This document shows positions 8,658 to 16,401 of a stretch of 44,982 nt of DNA, piece after piece. Source of the DNA: Granulosicoccus sp. (lineage in GTDB: Bacteria; Pseudomonadota; Gammaproteobacteria; Granulosicoccales; Granulosicoccaceae). A program made the translations under genes and the position numbers. The stretch's first letter is position 1, and each line of letters opens with the position of its first letter. The DNA is taken from positions 1 to 44,982 of the forward strand of contig JALZVU010000091.1 in assembly GCA_023301795.1 (NCBI GenBank), read 5' to 3'. Below the pieces are notes generated by a model. It saw nothing but the letters and a program-made list of their open reading frames with translations, was not told the DNA's origin and did not search any database.

Positions 8658-9679
8658 CACCGTGGTGAGGCAACTCTATCCATCAGTGCTTTGGTGAAGG
8701 CTGGCGCGATCTCGCTGCGTCTTAGTTCATAGATGGGCGAAAAGAATACGCGGTGGCCAAGTGCCGACGGTAAGACGGCGTGTACATCTTCTGGAGTCAC
8801 GTAGGTTCGTTCGTCAAGCCAGGCGACAACTCTGGCAGCGCGTGTCAGCGCACTCATGCCCCGAGGGCTGGCTCCTGCCAGAACGAGGCGTTTAATATCC
8901 ACGCCTTCGATCTCAATACCGTAGTCAGCAGGTGATGATGTTGCTTTCCAGATGTCCAGTAAATACTGTTCGATGGTGTCGCTGGTGGTCACCATCGTCT
9001 GGATCTGTGCTGCAACGTCGTTGAGTTGATAACCGTCGCAGACACCGCCGTCCAGCGTATCAATCAAGGTGTCGGCATTGTGATATCGGGTTTGTGTCAA
9101 AAGGGCGCGTCGTATATCGGGATCATTGGGGGTGGCCATGTTCAGCTCGAACATGAAACGATCTCTGGCTGCCGCAGCAAGTTCAAAGGTTTCCTCTTTT
9201 TCCACTTTGTTGCGATCGGCAAAGACTGTGAGGTGTGGAAAGTCGTACTGCCGGTTAAACGCTGAAACGGTTCGTTCGGCCATGGCTCTGAGTAGTAGAG
9301 ACTGTACTTGGGGTCGTGCTCTGTTGATTTCGTTAAAAAAGAATGTGGTTAGTTTTTCACCGTGGCGCAGCAGCGGGCCGGGGTCTATTCTGGGCTGACC
9401 ATCGGCATTGACGTAGGTATGGTAGACGAGATCGTTAGGCATAAGATCAATGGTGCCTTCAACCCGCTCAAAGTCACCGCCGACACATTGAGCGAAGGCG
9501 CGCAGCACTGTTGTTTTGCCGACGCCCACATCCCCCTCAAGCAGAACATGACCTCGTGCAAAAAGCGCTACGTTGATCAGTCTGATGAGCGCAGGTTGGC
9601 CGATTACAGTTTTGTCGATTGCCGATTCCATTGATAGCGCTTTAGCGCGCCAGTCGGCATGTTGAGATTCAGTGAACAA
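8657..9679 (-). CDS. mxaR: MoxR-family AAA+ ATPase MxaR
   Basis: First gene of the maturation operon; 340 aa. The MoxR AAA+ core is clear: Walker A GDVGVGKTT (49-57), Walker B region with FFFNEINRA (112-121), and the C-terminal lid with AGASPRGMSALTRAARV. MoxR ATPases act with vWA proteins as metal-insertion chaperones. The usual Walker B aspartate is Asn116 here (NE instead of DE); Glu117, the catalytic base, is kept. The start is a TTG at 9679 with an AGGA ribosome site about 9 bases upstream; the next ATG (9631) would remove a helix usual in the family. Confidence 0.9.
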   Translation of the reverse strand: MFTESQHADWRAKALSMESAIDKTVIGQPALIRLINVALFARGHVLLEGDVGVGKTTVLRAFAQCVGGDFERVEGTIDLMPNDLVYHTYVNADGQPRIDPGPLLRHGEKLTTFFFNEINRARPQVQSLLLRAMAERTVSAFNRQYDFPHLTVFADRNKVEKEETFELAAAARDRFMFELNMATPNDPDIRRALLTQTRYHNADTLIDTLDGGVCDGYQLNDVAAQIQTMVTTSDTIEQYLLDIWKATSSPADYGIEIEGVDIKRLVLAGASPRGMSALTRAARVVAWLDERTYVTPEDVHAVLPSALGHRVFFSPIYELRRSEIAPAFTKALMDRVASPR

Positions 9680-9824
9680 AGGCGTTTATCCTGATTGCGG
9701 TTCAAGTAAAAAATGTCGGATGAATATCAGCGTACATAAGATGGGCAATTTAAGATGCCATACGTAGTACTACTACTGGCTGTGATGTGATTTCTAAGCA
9801 CGGTTAGTAATATGTTGCTTTTGG

Positions 9825-10301
9825 CTAGTTTTTACCGGGAACGAGGGAATGTGGTGCATCGATGAAATTGATATTGGCATCGCGTATCTGAACTTGCTCC
9901 AGATTGCCTAGTTCTTCAATGGCTCCTGCGGTGTTAGCCACTTGCCCGATAACAGGTAGACCTTTGCGTAGCTTACGCGTGGCTTTGTCTACTTTATCGT
10001 GTAGCGCTGGGGAGTAGGGCAGACGATAGGCGCGTGGCTCTGTCTGCCCCAGACCTTGAGTAAATTCTGTACCCCATAAGTAGATGTTGTTAGGTTCGTC
10101 GATATTGACAGCATGCAGAAAAAACTGATCTGGTAGATCACGTTCGGTTGGCCAGCCTTGTATGCCTGGCCAAGAGCTGTATACGGCCCAGAAGTATCCG
10201 ACGACAACTACATTGCACAGAGTTTTCATACTCCAGTGCCAGGATGAATTCAGGTTGAGACCGAGCAGCAATACGGCGAGAGCGATATACGCCAGAATCA
10301 A
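9825..10301 (-). CDS. Conserved small membrane protein, function unknown
   Basis: A 158-aa frame with two likely membrane helices at the N-terminus (about residues 2-18 and 25-42), a GWP motif, and a periplasmic part with IYLW, PRAYRLPYS and LHDKV motifs. I recall the PRAYRLPYS-type motif from uncharacterised envelope proteins, but no function is known to me. The start shown is a TTG; the frame stays open upstream to about 10400 with no ATG/GTG, so the true start is uncertain. It sits between the ExbB/ExbD-like operon and mxaR, in the same direction as both. Its link to either is inference. Confidence 0.6.
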   Translation of the reverse strand: MILAYIALAVLLLGLNLNSSWHWSMKTLCNVVVVGYFWAVYSSWPGIQGWPTERDLPDQFFLHAVNIDEPNNIYLWGTEFTQGLGQTEPRAYRLPYSPALHDKVDKATRKLRKGLPVIGQVANTAGAIEELGNLEQVQIRDANINFIDAPHSLVPGKN

Positions 10302-10679
10302 GGTGTTGACGTCTAGTTCTGAAATAGTGCGTCTCCGTTTTCCAATTCTTGCTCCACAGTGTTGAATGCTGTTTATGCAAAATGGCGGTGATTAGAATTT
10401 AATCGTCGCTGTTGATATCCACAAAACCCCACCCGGCTCGGTCAAAGACAATGATTTAGTGACGACCTCGATAGGCGTCTGCTAGCACATTGGCTTGACG
10501 TTATTTCAGGATGACACGTATTTGTAGCTACCGTTCGGTAAATTGATTTCTGGTTTTTATGTTTAGCTTTTACTTTTATTTTGTTAGTTTGCTAACTAAG
10601 CCGCGCGTGTGACTACCTGTAACTTACATCATAGAGAACAAATGTCCAAGTGGTGCTACAACATGCTTTTGCATCATCA
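10302..10679. other. Gene-free, AT-rich spacer
   Basis: 378 bases with no credible gene on either strand. The right half is AT-rich and holds a short perfect hairpin (GTTAG 10583-10587 / CTAAC 10592-10596) without a T-run. The left 100 bases may encode the true N-terminus of the preceding small membrane protein, because that frame stays open. Confidence 0.5.
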
Positions 10680-11294
10680 CTACCTTGGTACCAGTGTTAG
10701 AGGAAGCTGGTTGACATCTATGATGTCCCCATTAGAAGCTACGCTGAAGCGTACTGCTGTTTTTTCAGTGCCTTTGCTTTCCAGTGTTGTAACGCCATAG
10801 TAGGCTACGGTGTACACGGGATTAACTTTCGAGACCTTGACTGACACTGGTACAGGGTCTGACGTTTCGCTCTCGTAGTAATGAAGGTTCACAACATATT
10901 CACCTGGGACAACGCCTCGTATGGCGGCTATTTCCTGGTTCAGCGGAATCTCCACATCAGTTCCATCGACATTCAGCGTATCGTTTAGCATGCCCCTGTC
11001 GTCTCTGTCGAGATGCACCAGATTGCTACTGCGGTTTCGAAACCAGATAGTGTTGCCTCCTGGATCACGTATCCATGTATCAATATCATCCGGACTACCA
11101 TCTGGCCAGCTAACCGTGATGATGTACTGCGCATCCACATCAATCTTGCCTGTTTTCTCGGCTGGATTAATAAACAGAATGGCAAGAAAAAACAGCAGAA
11201 TAAAACCTAATAGTATATTGAATAGTAAATCAGTGAAGGGGTCGGACCCTGCAACCGTTGTATTTCTGTAATGCCGCTTGAGACGAATACTCAC
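10680..11294 (-). CDS. ExbD-like protein with large periplasmic beta-domain
   Basis: A 204-aa protein. Its single N-terminal helix (about 22-43) is preceded by DPFTDLLFN, which aligns with the ExbD/TolR PFIDV motif and places Asp22 where those proteins have the proton-relay aspartate. The periplasmic part is not a usual ExbD domain: it contains SWPDGSPDDIDTWIRDPGG and LDRDDRG motifs, which resemble the DUF2135/YfaP-type Asp-rich beta-sandwich. The ATG overlaps the upstream channel gene as ATGA (11291-11294), so the two are coupled. Role inferred: a proton-motive-force driven stator that acts on an unknown periplasmic or outer-membrane target. Confidence 0.75.
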   Translation of the reverse strand: MSIRLKRHYRNTTVAGSDPFTDLLFNILLGFILLFFLAILFINPAEKTGKIDVDAQYIITVSWPDGSPDDIDTWIRDPGGNTIWFRNRSSNLVHLDRDDRGMLNDTLNVDGTDVEIPLNQEIAAIRGVVPGEYVVNLHYYESETSDPVPVSVKVSKVNPVYTVAYYGVTTLESKGTEKTAVRFSVASNGDIIDVNQLPLTLVPR

Positions 11295-12022
11295 AAGGCA
11301 ATTGAAACGTCCTGGCTACGTACTCGCTGACGAATACGCAGCATTAATCCCACCAAGTTTTCAGTTTGTCTGCCTAGTACCAGATACTGGAAGCTCAACA
11401 GACTGGCACCAATGAGGCCAGTTAGTGTGGTGTAGAGGGCTGTACCCATACCTCCACTCATGGCAATCAGCAAGTTCTTGAGGTCATCACCGCCCTCAAT
11501 ACTGATGTTGTCTAGTGTTGCAAATATAAGGATGAAGCCAATGATGGTTCCTAACAATCCAAGTCGAACAGTAAGATCTACAAAAAACCAGCCAAGTTCT
11601 GCAGGCGCACGCACGTTGTCTGCATGTATTTCAACAATGGCATCAGAGTCGTCGCTATTATTGTATTGCTCCATTGATATATCACTAATGTAGCGCTGCA
11701 GATAATCTGATTTGCCATCGTCATAATGGTGCAGTTCAGTAAGCCATCGACGAGCACTGCGTGTGTGTTGAAATATATGAAAAATATGCCATCCGCAGTG
11801 CGCTGACATCGCCAAGACCAATGCCATAATCACTGACGCCATATAGCTGGCATCCAAAGTAACGATTTGTGAGAACAACCTGAGATCCCACGCTACGTAG
11901 ACGCCAAATGTCATGAGCGTAACGAGGAGGAACCAGAGTTGCGGGAAAAATCCGCTATGGTCTGGCAAGTTTGATTGCTTTGGAACTATGTGCTTTCTGG
12001 ATAAAGAAGCTTTTTTACTCAT
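11291..12022 (-). CDS. MotA/TolQ/ExbB-type proton channel protein
   Basis: A 243-aa membrane protein. Helices are predicted at about 28-45, 61-78, 146-170 and 185-212; the last two carry the family pattern (VRLGLLGTIIGFI and GMGTALYTTLTGLIGA), with a cytoplasmic loop between. These motifs define the TolQ/MotA/ExbB proton channel. A longer frame starts with TTG at 12058, but ATG at 12022 overlaps the Sel1 gene stop as ATGA (12019-12022) and is chosen. With the ExbD-like partner it should form a stator complex; no TonB, TolA or flagellar gene is nearby. Confidence 0.85.
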   Translation of the reverse strand: MSKKASLSRKHIVPKQSNLPDHSGFFPQLWFLLVTLMTFGVYVAWDLRLFSQIVTLDASYMASVIMALVLAMSAHCGWHIFHIFQHTRSARRWLTELHHYDDGKSDYLQRYISDISMEQYNNSDDSDAIVEIHADNVRAPAELGWFFVDLTVRLGLLGTIIGFILIFATLDNISIEGGDDLKNLLIAMSGGMGTALYTTLTGLIGASLLSFQYLVLGRQTENLVGLMLRIRQRVRSQDVSIAL

Positions 12023-12528
12023 AGTGGTTCGCTTGCTAGAGCACCTAACTTGAGCCAACGGTCTCGAAGTACAGACATTTGCAATGGTGTAAGAACAAGC
12101 TCCACGGATAGCTGGCTGAGATAATTTTCAGCCCATGGGTTGTTAGAAATCTTGGCATGCACATACCAGCCAAACGCCCTTTCAGCGCTTTTGGTGACGC
12201 CTAGCCCTTGCTTGTAGAGATGGCCGAGATTGAGTTGCGCAGCACCGTAACCCTCGCTTGCCGCTTGATGATAAAGCTCTGCAGCTTTATTGTAGTTTTT
12301 TGGGCCACCTAGCCCCAGATAGTTCAGATTGGCCAACGCCGTTAGATACTGTGGATTACCCTCAGCTACCTCAGGCTTCAGAAAAGCACGTGCCTGTTGA
12401 AACTGTCCCTTGGCCATAGCATCAACGTAGTTGCTGGCTGGCCAACGTTCACGGGCGTGAAGGACGCCCAGAGCCAAAACCAACGCAACGAGTACGATAG
12501 CCCCGATCAGTTGGAGGAGTTTCCTCAC
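12019..12528 (-). CDS. Sel1-repeat membrane-anchored protein
   Basis: A 169-aa protein with an N-terminal membrane helix or signal anchor (about 6-22) followed by Sel1/TPR-type repeats (AAELYHQAASEGYGAAQLNLGHLY near 82-105, then a second repeat). Sel1 repeats mediate protein-protein contacts, often in envelope complexes. It is the first solid gene of the three-gene ExbB/ExbD-like operon. The start is a GTG at 12528 without a clear Shine-Dalgarno; an upstream small frame ends in a GTGA overlap, hinting at coupling. Confidence 0.78.
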   Translation of the reverse strand: MRKLLQLIGAIVLVALVLALGVLHARERWPASNYVDAMAKGQFQQARAFLKPEVAEGNPQYLTALANLNYLGLGGPKNYNKAAELYHQAASEGYGAAQLNLGHLYKQGLGVTKSAERAFGWYVHAKISNNPWAENYLSQLSVELVLTPLQMSVLRDRWLKLGALASEPL

Positions 12529-12620
12529 CGCGTTGTTCTGCAGCTTGTGTCAATGGTACTGTGATAGTACTTAATGGCACGCAACAGGCAACGACGTCGT
12601 TGTAACAAGTCAGTATTCAT
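12525..12620 (-). CDS. Possible small ORF coupled to the Sel1 gene
   Basis: A 31-codon frame starts with ATG at 12620 and its stop overlaps the GTG of the Sel1-repeat gene (GTGA, 12525-12528). The peptide is basic (RRR near residue 8, several Arg later). No clear ribosome site is seen. It may be a coupling leader for the GTG start, which itself has no ribosome site, or it may be chance. Confidence 0.25.
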   Translation of the reverse strand: MNTDLLQRRRCLLRAIKYYHSTIDTSCRTTR

Positions 12621-12810
12621 GGTAGTACTCACATAGCGGTGGTAGTCGCTACCGAGTAAACAGTGTCGTGCATGTGTTGCGAAAGTGTCAAGTGTTCTAG
12701 CCTTATGCATGATCGATGTTTATGCATGAAGAGAAGCAATATTTATGTTTCTCTATTAGATGAAATTTTTTGTTTATCAATACGCGTATCGACTGCATAT
12801 CGGAGGTTTT

Positions 12811-13629
12811 ATGACAAAAAAATTGCTAAATCGTCTGTTTTTATTCCAAGGCATGATGGTTTTTTTGCTGTTGACAGCCAGCAGTATTTTGCAGGCTGAG
12901 AGTAGTGAGCGGTGGCCAATGCTTAAGGATGCGTATTTTGGTGATAGCCCTATAGTGGCAGGCGATACTGTAATCAGTCTGCAAGCTCCCAAGCGGGCTC
13001 ATGATGCAGCAACGGTGCCTGTTGTTGTCAATGTTGTGGATAGCGGACGACAAGTGAAAGAGGTTTATCTGTTTGTTGACATGAACCCTCTACCGCTAGC
13101 CGGAATATTCAAATTCACAGAAGAAGCTGGCTTCTGGAGCGCTCTGGAGACACGAATCAGAATTAACGAGTACACCCATGTCCGCGCGGTGGGCGTGCTG
13201 GATAACGGCGAGCTTCACATGAGCGAGCGATTCGTGAAAGCATCTGGTGGATGCAGTACGCCAGCATTGGCGGATATGGATCAGGCAATGGCGCGTGCGG
13301 GGAAGATGAAGTTGTTTCTCAGCGAAGTATACGAATCAAAGGACTATCCCTCGTCAGAAGCTGTAATAAAGATAAGTCACCCGAATAATTCAGGTATGCA
13401 ATTCGATCAGGTATCGAGAAACTATATTCCTGCGTTTTTTGTAAATACCATCACAGCGCAGCTCGATGGAGTGGATATCCTGGATGTGGAAACCAATTTT
13501 TCAATGAGTGAAAACCCTGTTGTGCGAGTTGCTTTCCAGCATGGCGTAGAGGCATCATCTCTTTCAGTTACTGCTAAAGATTCTAAAGGCAACACGTACA
13601 GCCATTCCGCCGACATGCGCGTCGAATAA
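12811..13629 (+). CDS. Quinoprotein dehydrogenase-associated SoxYZ-like carrier
   Basis: A 272-aa secreted protein: signal peptide to about residue 29 (ILQA), a SoxY-like beta-sandwich (about 45-145), a GGC motif at 146-148, and a SoxZ-like beta domain (about 165-272). In SoxYZ a cysteine in a GGC-type swinging arm carries sulfur intermediates. Here C148 is the only cysteine in the whole precursor, which supports a carrier role. The family is named for its co-occurrence with PQQ enzymes; the cargo is unknown. The ATG at 12811 has a strong GGAGG site 5 bases upstream; a longer frame from 12760 lacks one and would spoil the signal peptide. Confidence 0.85.
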   Translation: MTKKLLNRLFLFQGMMVFLLLTASSILQAESSERWPMLKDAYFGDSPIVAGDTVISLQAPKRAHDAATVPVVVNVVDSGRQVKEVYLFVDMNPLPLAGIFKFTEEAGFWSALETRIRINEYTHVRAVGVLDNGELHMSERFVKASGGCSTPALADMDQAMARAGKMKLFLSEVYESKDYPSSEAVIKISHPNNSGMQFDQVSRNYIPAFFVNTITAQLDGVDILDVETNFSMSENPVVRVAFQHGVEASSLSVTAKDSKGNTYSHSADMRVE

Positions 13630-13658
13630 AGCCGCAACTCACGGGTTACGAAAGCGTT

Positions 13659-14027
13659 CTAGAAGCATCGAAGTGTAGATGCTGCCTGTACTTTCTGTAG
13701 CGCCTCAACGCGTGATTTTGCCCAGGTGGAGTCGCGGTAAAAAATGCCGCGTTGCCCTCTATCCATTTGCACCTGCATTATTGTCTGGATTTTTTCGTAA
13801 TCCTCAAAGGGGATTCTCTCTTTGATGTAATCTATGCTGCAAGAGCACTGATGCAGCGACTCACGGCTGTTGCCATTGGCTGCCATACAGCCCAGGACAT
13901 AGTCGGCTATAACAGGCGTTGGGTAAGGGGTCATACCATCAGTGGGTGTACATTCGTCACCGATTGCACTTGTGGACTGTATCAAGGCTGTTAACATTAC
14001 TACTGGAACGAATACCGTGTAATTCAT
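13659..14027 (-). CDS. Secreted Cys-containing protein, function unknown
   Basis: A 122-aa product with a signal peptide (cut near SAIG, about residue 22) and a small helical domain containing VLGCMAANG and HQCSCSIDYI motifs plus a C-terminal RCF. Five cysteines in the mature part suggest disulfides or metal binding in the periplasm. It is convergent with the SoxYZ-like gene (29 bases between stops) and points the same way as the next unknown gene. Not recognised beyond being a plausible conserved partner of quinoprotein loci. Confidence 0.65.
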   Translation of the reverse strand: MNYTVFVPVVMLTALIQSTSAIGDECTPTDGMTPYPTPVIADYVLGCMAANGNSRESLHQCSCSIDYIKERIPFEDYEKIQTIMQVQMDRGQRGIFYRDSTWAKSRVEALQKVQAASTLRCF

Positions 14028-14105
14028 GGTTTTAGATTGATTTAGAGGTGTTGGGGAGAGTTCGCTGGTTGTCGCAATTGAGCAGTGGCTAAAATGTATT
14101 GAGAG

Positions 14106-14783
14106 CTACATAAGCGACAAACTTCGTTCGAACACATCGGAATTTCGTGTGGCTGATACTTGCACACTGAATACGCCTCCGGGTATTTCATCACTTAGTT
14201 CTATGCTGAAGCGCGACTGCCTGAGAACGTTGTCTGTACCCAGATATTCATCATTTAAAAAAGGGTAGAAGGTCAGGCGAGTTCCAGAGTATTCCTTGTC
14301 TGCATACTTCATCGTATGAGCTTCCAGTGCAACATCGCTACCTGCAAGAGAATCACGAATGCGGTTGCGAAAATATAGCGCCCCGCCACCAGATTGTGAA
14401 CTCATGGTTTGTGCAATGTGTTCCAGCATGGCAATAATGACTGGGTTGCCCCGGTATCCTGAAAATGGCGGTAGTGGAAGGTGCCGTTCGCCAGTGAGAA
14501 ACGATATTGTCACGTCTCTGGTTTCGTCATCGCGCTTTGCGACGATGGATAGGCTCGCCTTATCGTTGATGCTGTCAGACACTGCATCTTCGCCTTCATA
14601 GCTATAGTTCAGCGTTTGGCCTGCTGTGGTGTTGCTAAGATGACTTCGGTCGTAAATCCATGACTGGGCTTCATTTAACCCTTCAAAAGCGTTTGACGTT
14701 TGAATTGCGCATACTGAAAAAAACAGTGCACTTGCAAAGAAAAGGCTAGGTCGCAAGCGTGATCGTTTGTGCGCACTTGGCAT
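14106..14783 (-). CDS. Secreted protein of unknown function in the quinoprotein relay cluster
   Basis: A 225-aa product with a cleavable signal (hydrophobic 13-28, cut after SNA). The mature part looks beta-rich (YDRSHL, LNYSYEGED, VTISFLTGER, YFRNRIRDSL), resembling uncharacterised periplasmic proteins found beside PQQ enzyme genes. No cysteine or metal motif stands out in the mature part. It is divergent from the metallohydrolase gene, with 201 bases between starts that must hold both promoters, and precedes the 122-aa secreted protein gene (78-base gap), likely as one operon. Confidence 0.65.
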   Translation of the reverse strand: MPSAHKRSRLRPSLFFASALFFSVCAIQTSNAFEGLNEAQSWIYDRSHLSNTTAGQTLNYSYEGEDAVSDSINDKASLSIVAKRDDETRDVTISFLTGERHLPLPPFSGYRGNPVIIAMLEHIAQTMSSQSGGGALYFRNRIRDSLAGSDVALEAHTMKYADKEYSGTRLTFYPFLNDEYLGTDNVLRQSRFSIELSDEIPGGVFSVQVSATRNSDVFERSLSLM

Positions 14784-14984
14784 GATTTGAATCCGTGTAA
14801 ATGTCGTAAGCGTGTAGCAATGTAGGGCTCAGCGTTCAGTAATGTCAAGGACGAAACTGTTGGCAACGTGCAATTCTATGGCAGCTTTGTGTTGATCGCA
14901 GTCGCTGTCTGATTTGAAAGCTAACAGCGTTTACAGCACGGGCATGCTTCGATAGTGTGGCGTGAAAGCTTGGAGGAGAACGAC

Positions 14985-15917
14985 ATGAGAGCTCTTTATC
15001 GGAAGGTGTGTTTAATCGTTGTGTTAGGTTGTTGGTGGTGTTTACAGGTGGTGGCTGCAAACGGTTTCACGGTTTCAGAAGTCGCTCCCGGAATTTACGT
15101 TCACGAAGGTGTTCATGAGCAAATATCATTAGCAAACCTTGGTGCCATCGGGAACTCGGGTTTTATTGTCGGTTCGAACTCTGTTGCTGTTATAGATCCG
15201 GGGGGAAGTGTGCAAGCAGGCAAGAATCTGAAAGGTGCGATTCGTAAGTTGACTGATCTGCCCATTCGCACGGTCATTCTTACGCACTTTCATGCTGATC
15301 ACGTGGCTGGTGCAATGGCGTTCAAAGAAATTAACAGCATTATTGCGCACGAAAACTATTCAAGCGCTCTCGCCCAGCGTGCCCAGTTCTATCTTGATCG
15401 TTATGACCCGCTCTATCAGGGGAGCGTTGAAGAGGTTTTCAGCCTGCCTACCCAAACGGTGTCAGTGGGGGACTCGCTGAATATTGATCTGGGTGGGCGA
15501 ATGATATCGATAGCAGCTCATCCGCTTGCTCACACCAATAATGATGTGACTATTCATGATCAGAACACCAACAGTCTTTGGGCATCAGACTTGGTATTTG
15601 CTCAACGTACGCCGTCACTGGATGGAAGTCTCAACGGGTGGTTGGACGTTTTGTCACAAATTTCGGCAATGAACTACGCATTGATTATTCCAGGGCACGG
15701 TAGGCCAGGTGCTCCTGCCGAATTGCTGGAGCCTCATATTGGCTACTTACAGCAGCTTAAAGACGAGGTTAACGTGCAGGTGGCAGCAGGGGTGGCGCTG
15801 TCTGTGATGCTTGAACATCATGATGCGACAGTTGACAAAGATTCTCAGTGGAAGCTGTTTTCTGTGCAGCACGGCAGTAATTTGGCTAAGGCCTATACAG
15901 AGCTCGAATGGGAGTAG
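14985..15917 (+). CDS. Quinoprotein relay system zinc metallohydrolase (SoxH-related)
   Basis: A 310-aa secreted metallo-beta-lactamase fold enzyme. Signal peptide to about residue 25 (VVAA). Zinc site: HFHADH (H101, H103, D105, H106), then AHTNND (third-ligand His), SDLVF (bridging Asp) and PGHG (last His). These define an active dinuclear hydrolase. The family is called the quinoprotein relay metallohydrolase because it travels with PQQ dehydrogenases and the SoxYZ-like carrier; it may release a cargo from that carrier (inference). The ATG at 14985 has a GGAGGAG ribosome site 6 bases upstream, so it is preferred over the longer frame from 14955. Confidence 0.85.
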   Translation: MRALYRKVCLIVVLGCWWCLQVVAANGFTVSEVAPGIYVHEGVHEQISLANLGAIGNSGFIVGSNSVAVIDPGGSVQAGKNLKGAIRKLTDLPIRTVILTHFHADHVAGAMAFKEINSIIAHENYSSALAQRAQFYLDRYDPLYQGSVEEVFSLPTQTVSVGDSLNIDLGGRMISIAAHPLAHTNNDVTIHDQNTNSLWASDLVFAQRTPSLDGSLNGWLDVLSQISAMNYALIIPGHGRPGAPAELLEPHIGYLQQLKDEVNVQVAAGVALSVMLEHHDATVDKDSQWKLFSVQHGSNLAKAYTELEWE

Positions 15918-16401
15918 CGAAACTGCCGCAATGACGTTGGGCATGTTATCGCAAGTTATTGATATGAAATAGGACTGAGCTTGGCAGTCGTTCAGATACG
16001 GTAAAAACAGATCGGCGATGAAGTAACGAATAATGTTGGCAACAGATTGTGTGAGCCAAAAGATCAATTGGTTGCTATCAATAAATACTTCGATTTATGT
16101 TGACCAGCATCAGGGTTTCGTTATACGTTTAACCTATCTGATCGTCTAGGGCATAGATCCTAATCGTGAGGGTGGTAAATACAAAGGGAGTATTATGGGC
16201 GGCCGATTGTTGCCGTCAGGTGCCTTGCCTTTTTTCAAGATTTCGCACCCGTGACTACATTGCTTCTCCCTTCGCTCTAACACGCGGATTCAAGCCGAAA
16301 GGTGCCCGCTGTGTCCTTTGAAAGCCGAGTGAATGTTGCACCGCACGTTCCAGCAGCATTTTCACCAGCTCGGATTGTAATTTCAACAAGTGGAGAGAAT
16401 A
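15918..16401 (+). promoter_or_regulatory. xoxF promoter and long leader
   Basis: 484 bases without a large gene. A candidate promoter is TTGACC (16100-16105) with TATACG (16122-16127), spacer 16. That would give a leader of about 265 nt. The leader holds a 19-codon ORF (16195-16254), a GGCGGC/GCCGTC hairpin, a T-run (16230-16235), and four alternating short complementary blocks: GGTGC (16219), GCACC (16245), GGTGC (16301), GCACC (16338). These could form alternative hairpins. The arrangement suggests post-initiation control of xoxF but is unproven. Confidence 0.45.
16195..16254 (+). CDS. Possible leader peptide upstream of xoxF
   Basis: ATG at 16195 with a ribosome site (AAGGGAG, 16184-16190) and a stop after 19 codons at 16252-16254. 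The peptide is MGGRLLPSGALPFFKISHP. It lies inside the proposed xoxF leader and overlaps the first two of the alternating complementary blocks. It has no obvious run of one amino acid as in classical attenuators, so it may be chance. Confidence 0.3.
   Translation: MGGRLLPSGALPFFKISHP

Noticed and set aside
10138-10380. 80-codon minus-strand frame in the spacer near 10.3 kb
   Set aside because: It overlaps the small membrane protein gene in another frame, and is rich in Arg, His and Gln without any pattern.
12811-15917. Calling this block a Sox thiosulfate oxidation system
   Set aside because: SoxA, SoxX, SoxB and SoxCD are absent, and the SoxYZ-like protein is a fused form of the quinoprotein-associated family.
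15747-16067. 106-codon minus-strand frame overlapping the metallohydrolase 3' end
   Set aside because: It overlaps a well-supported gene by 171 bases, has no ribosome site, and its sequence shows no family features.
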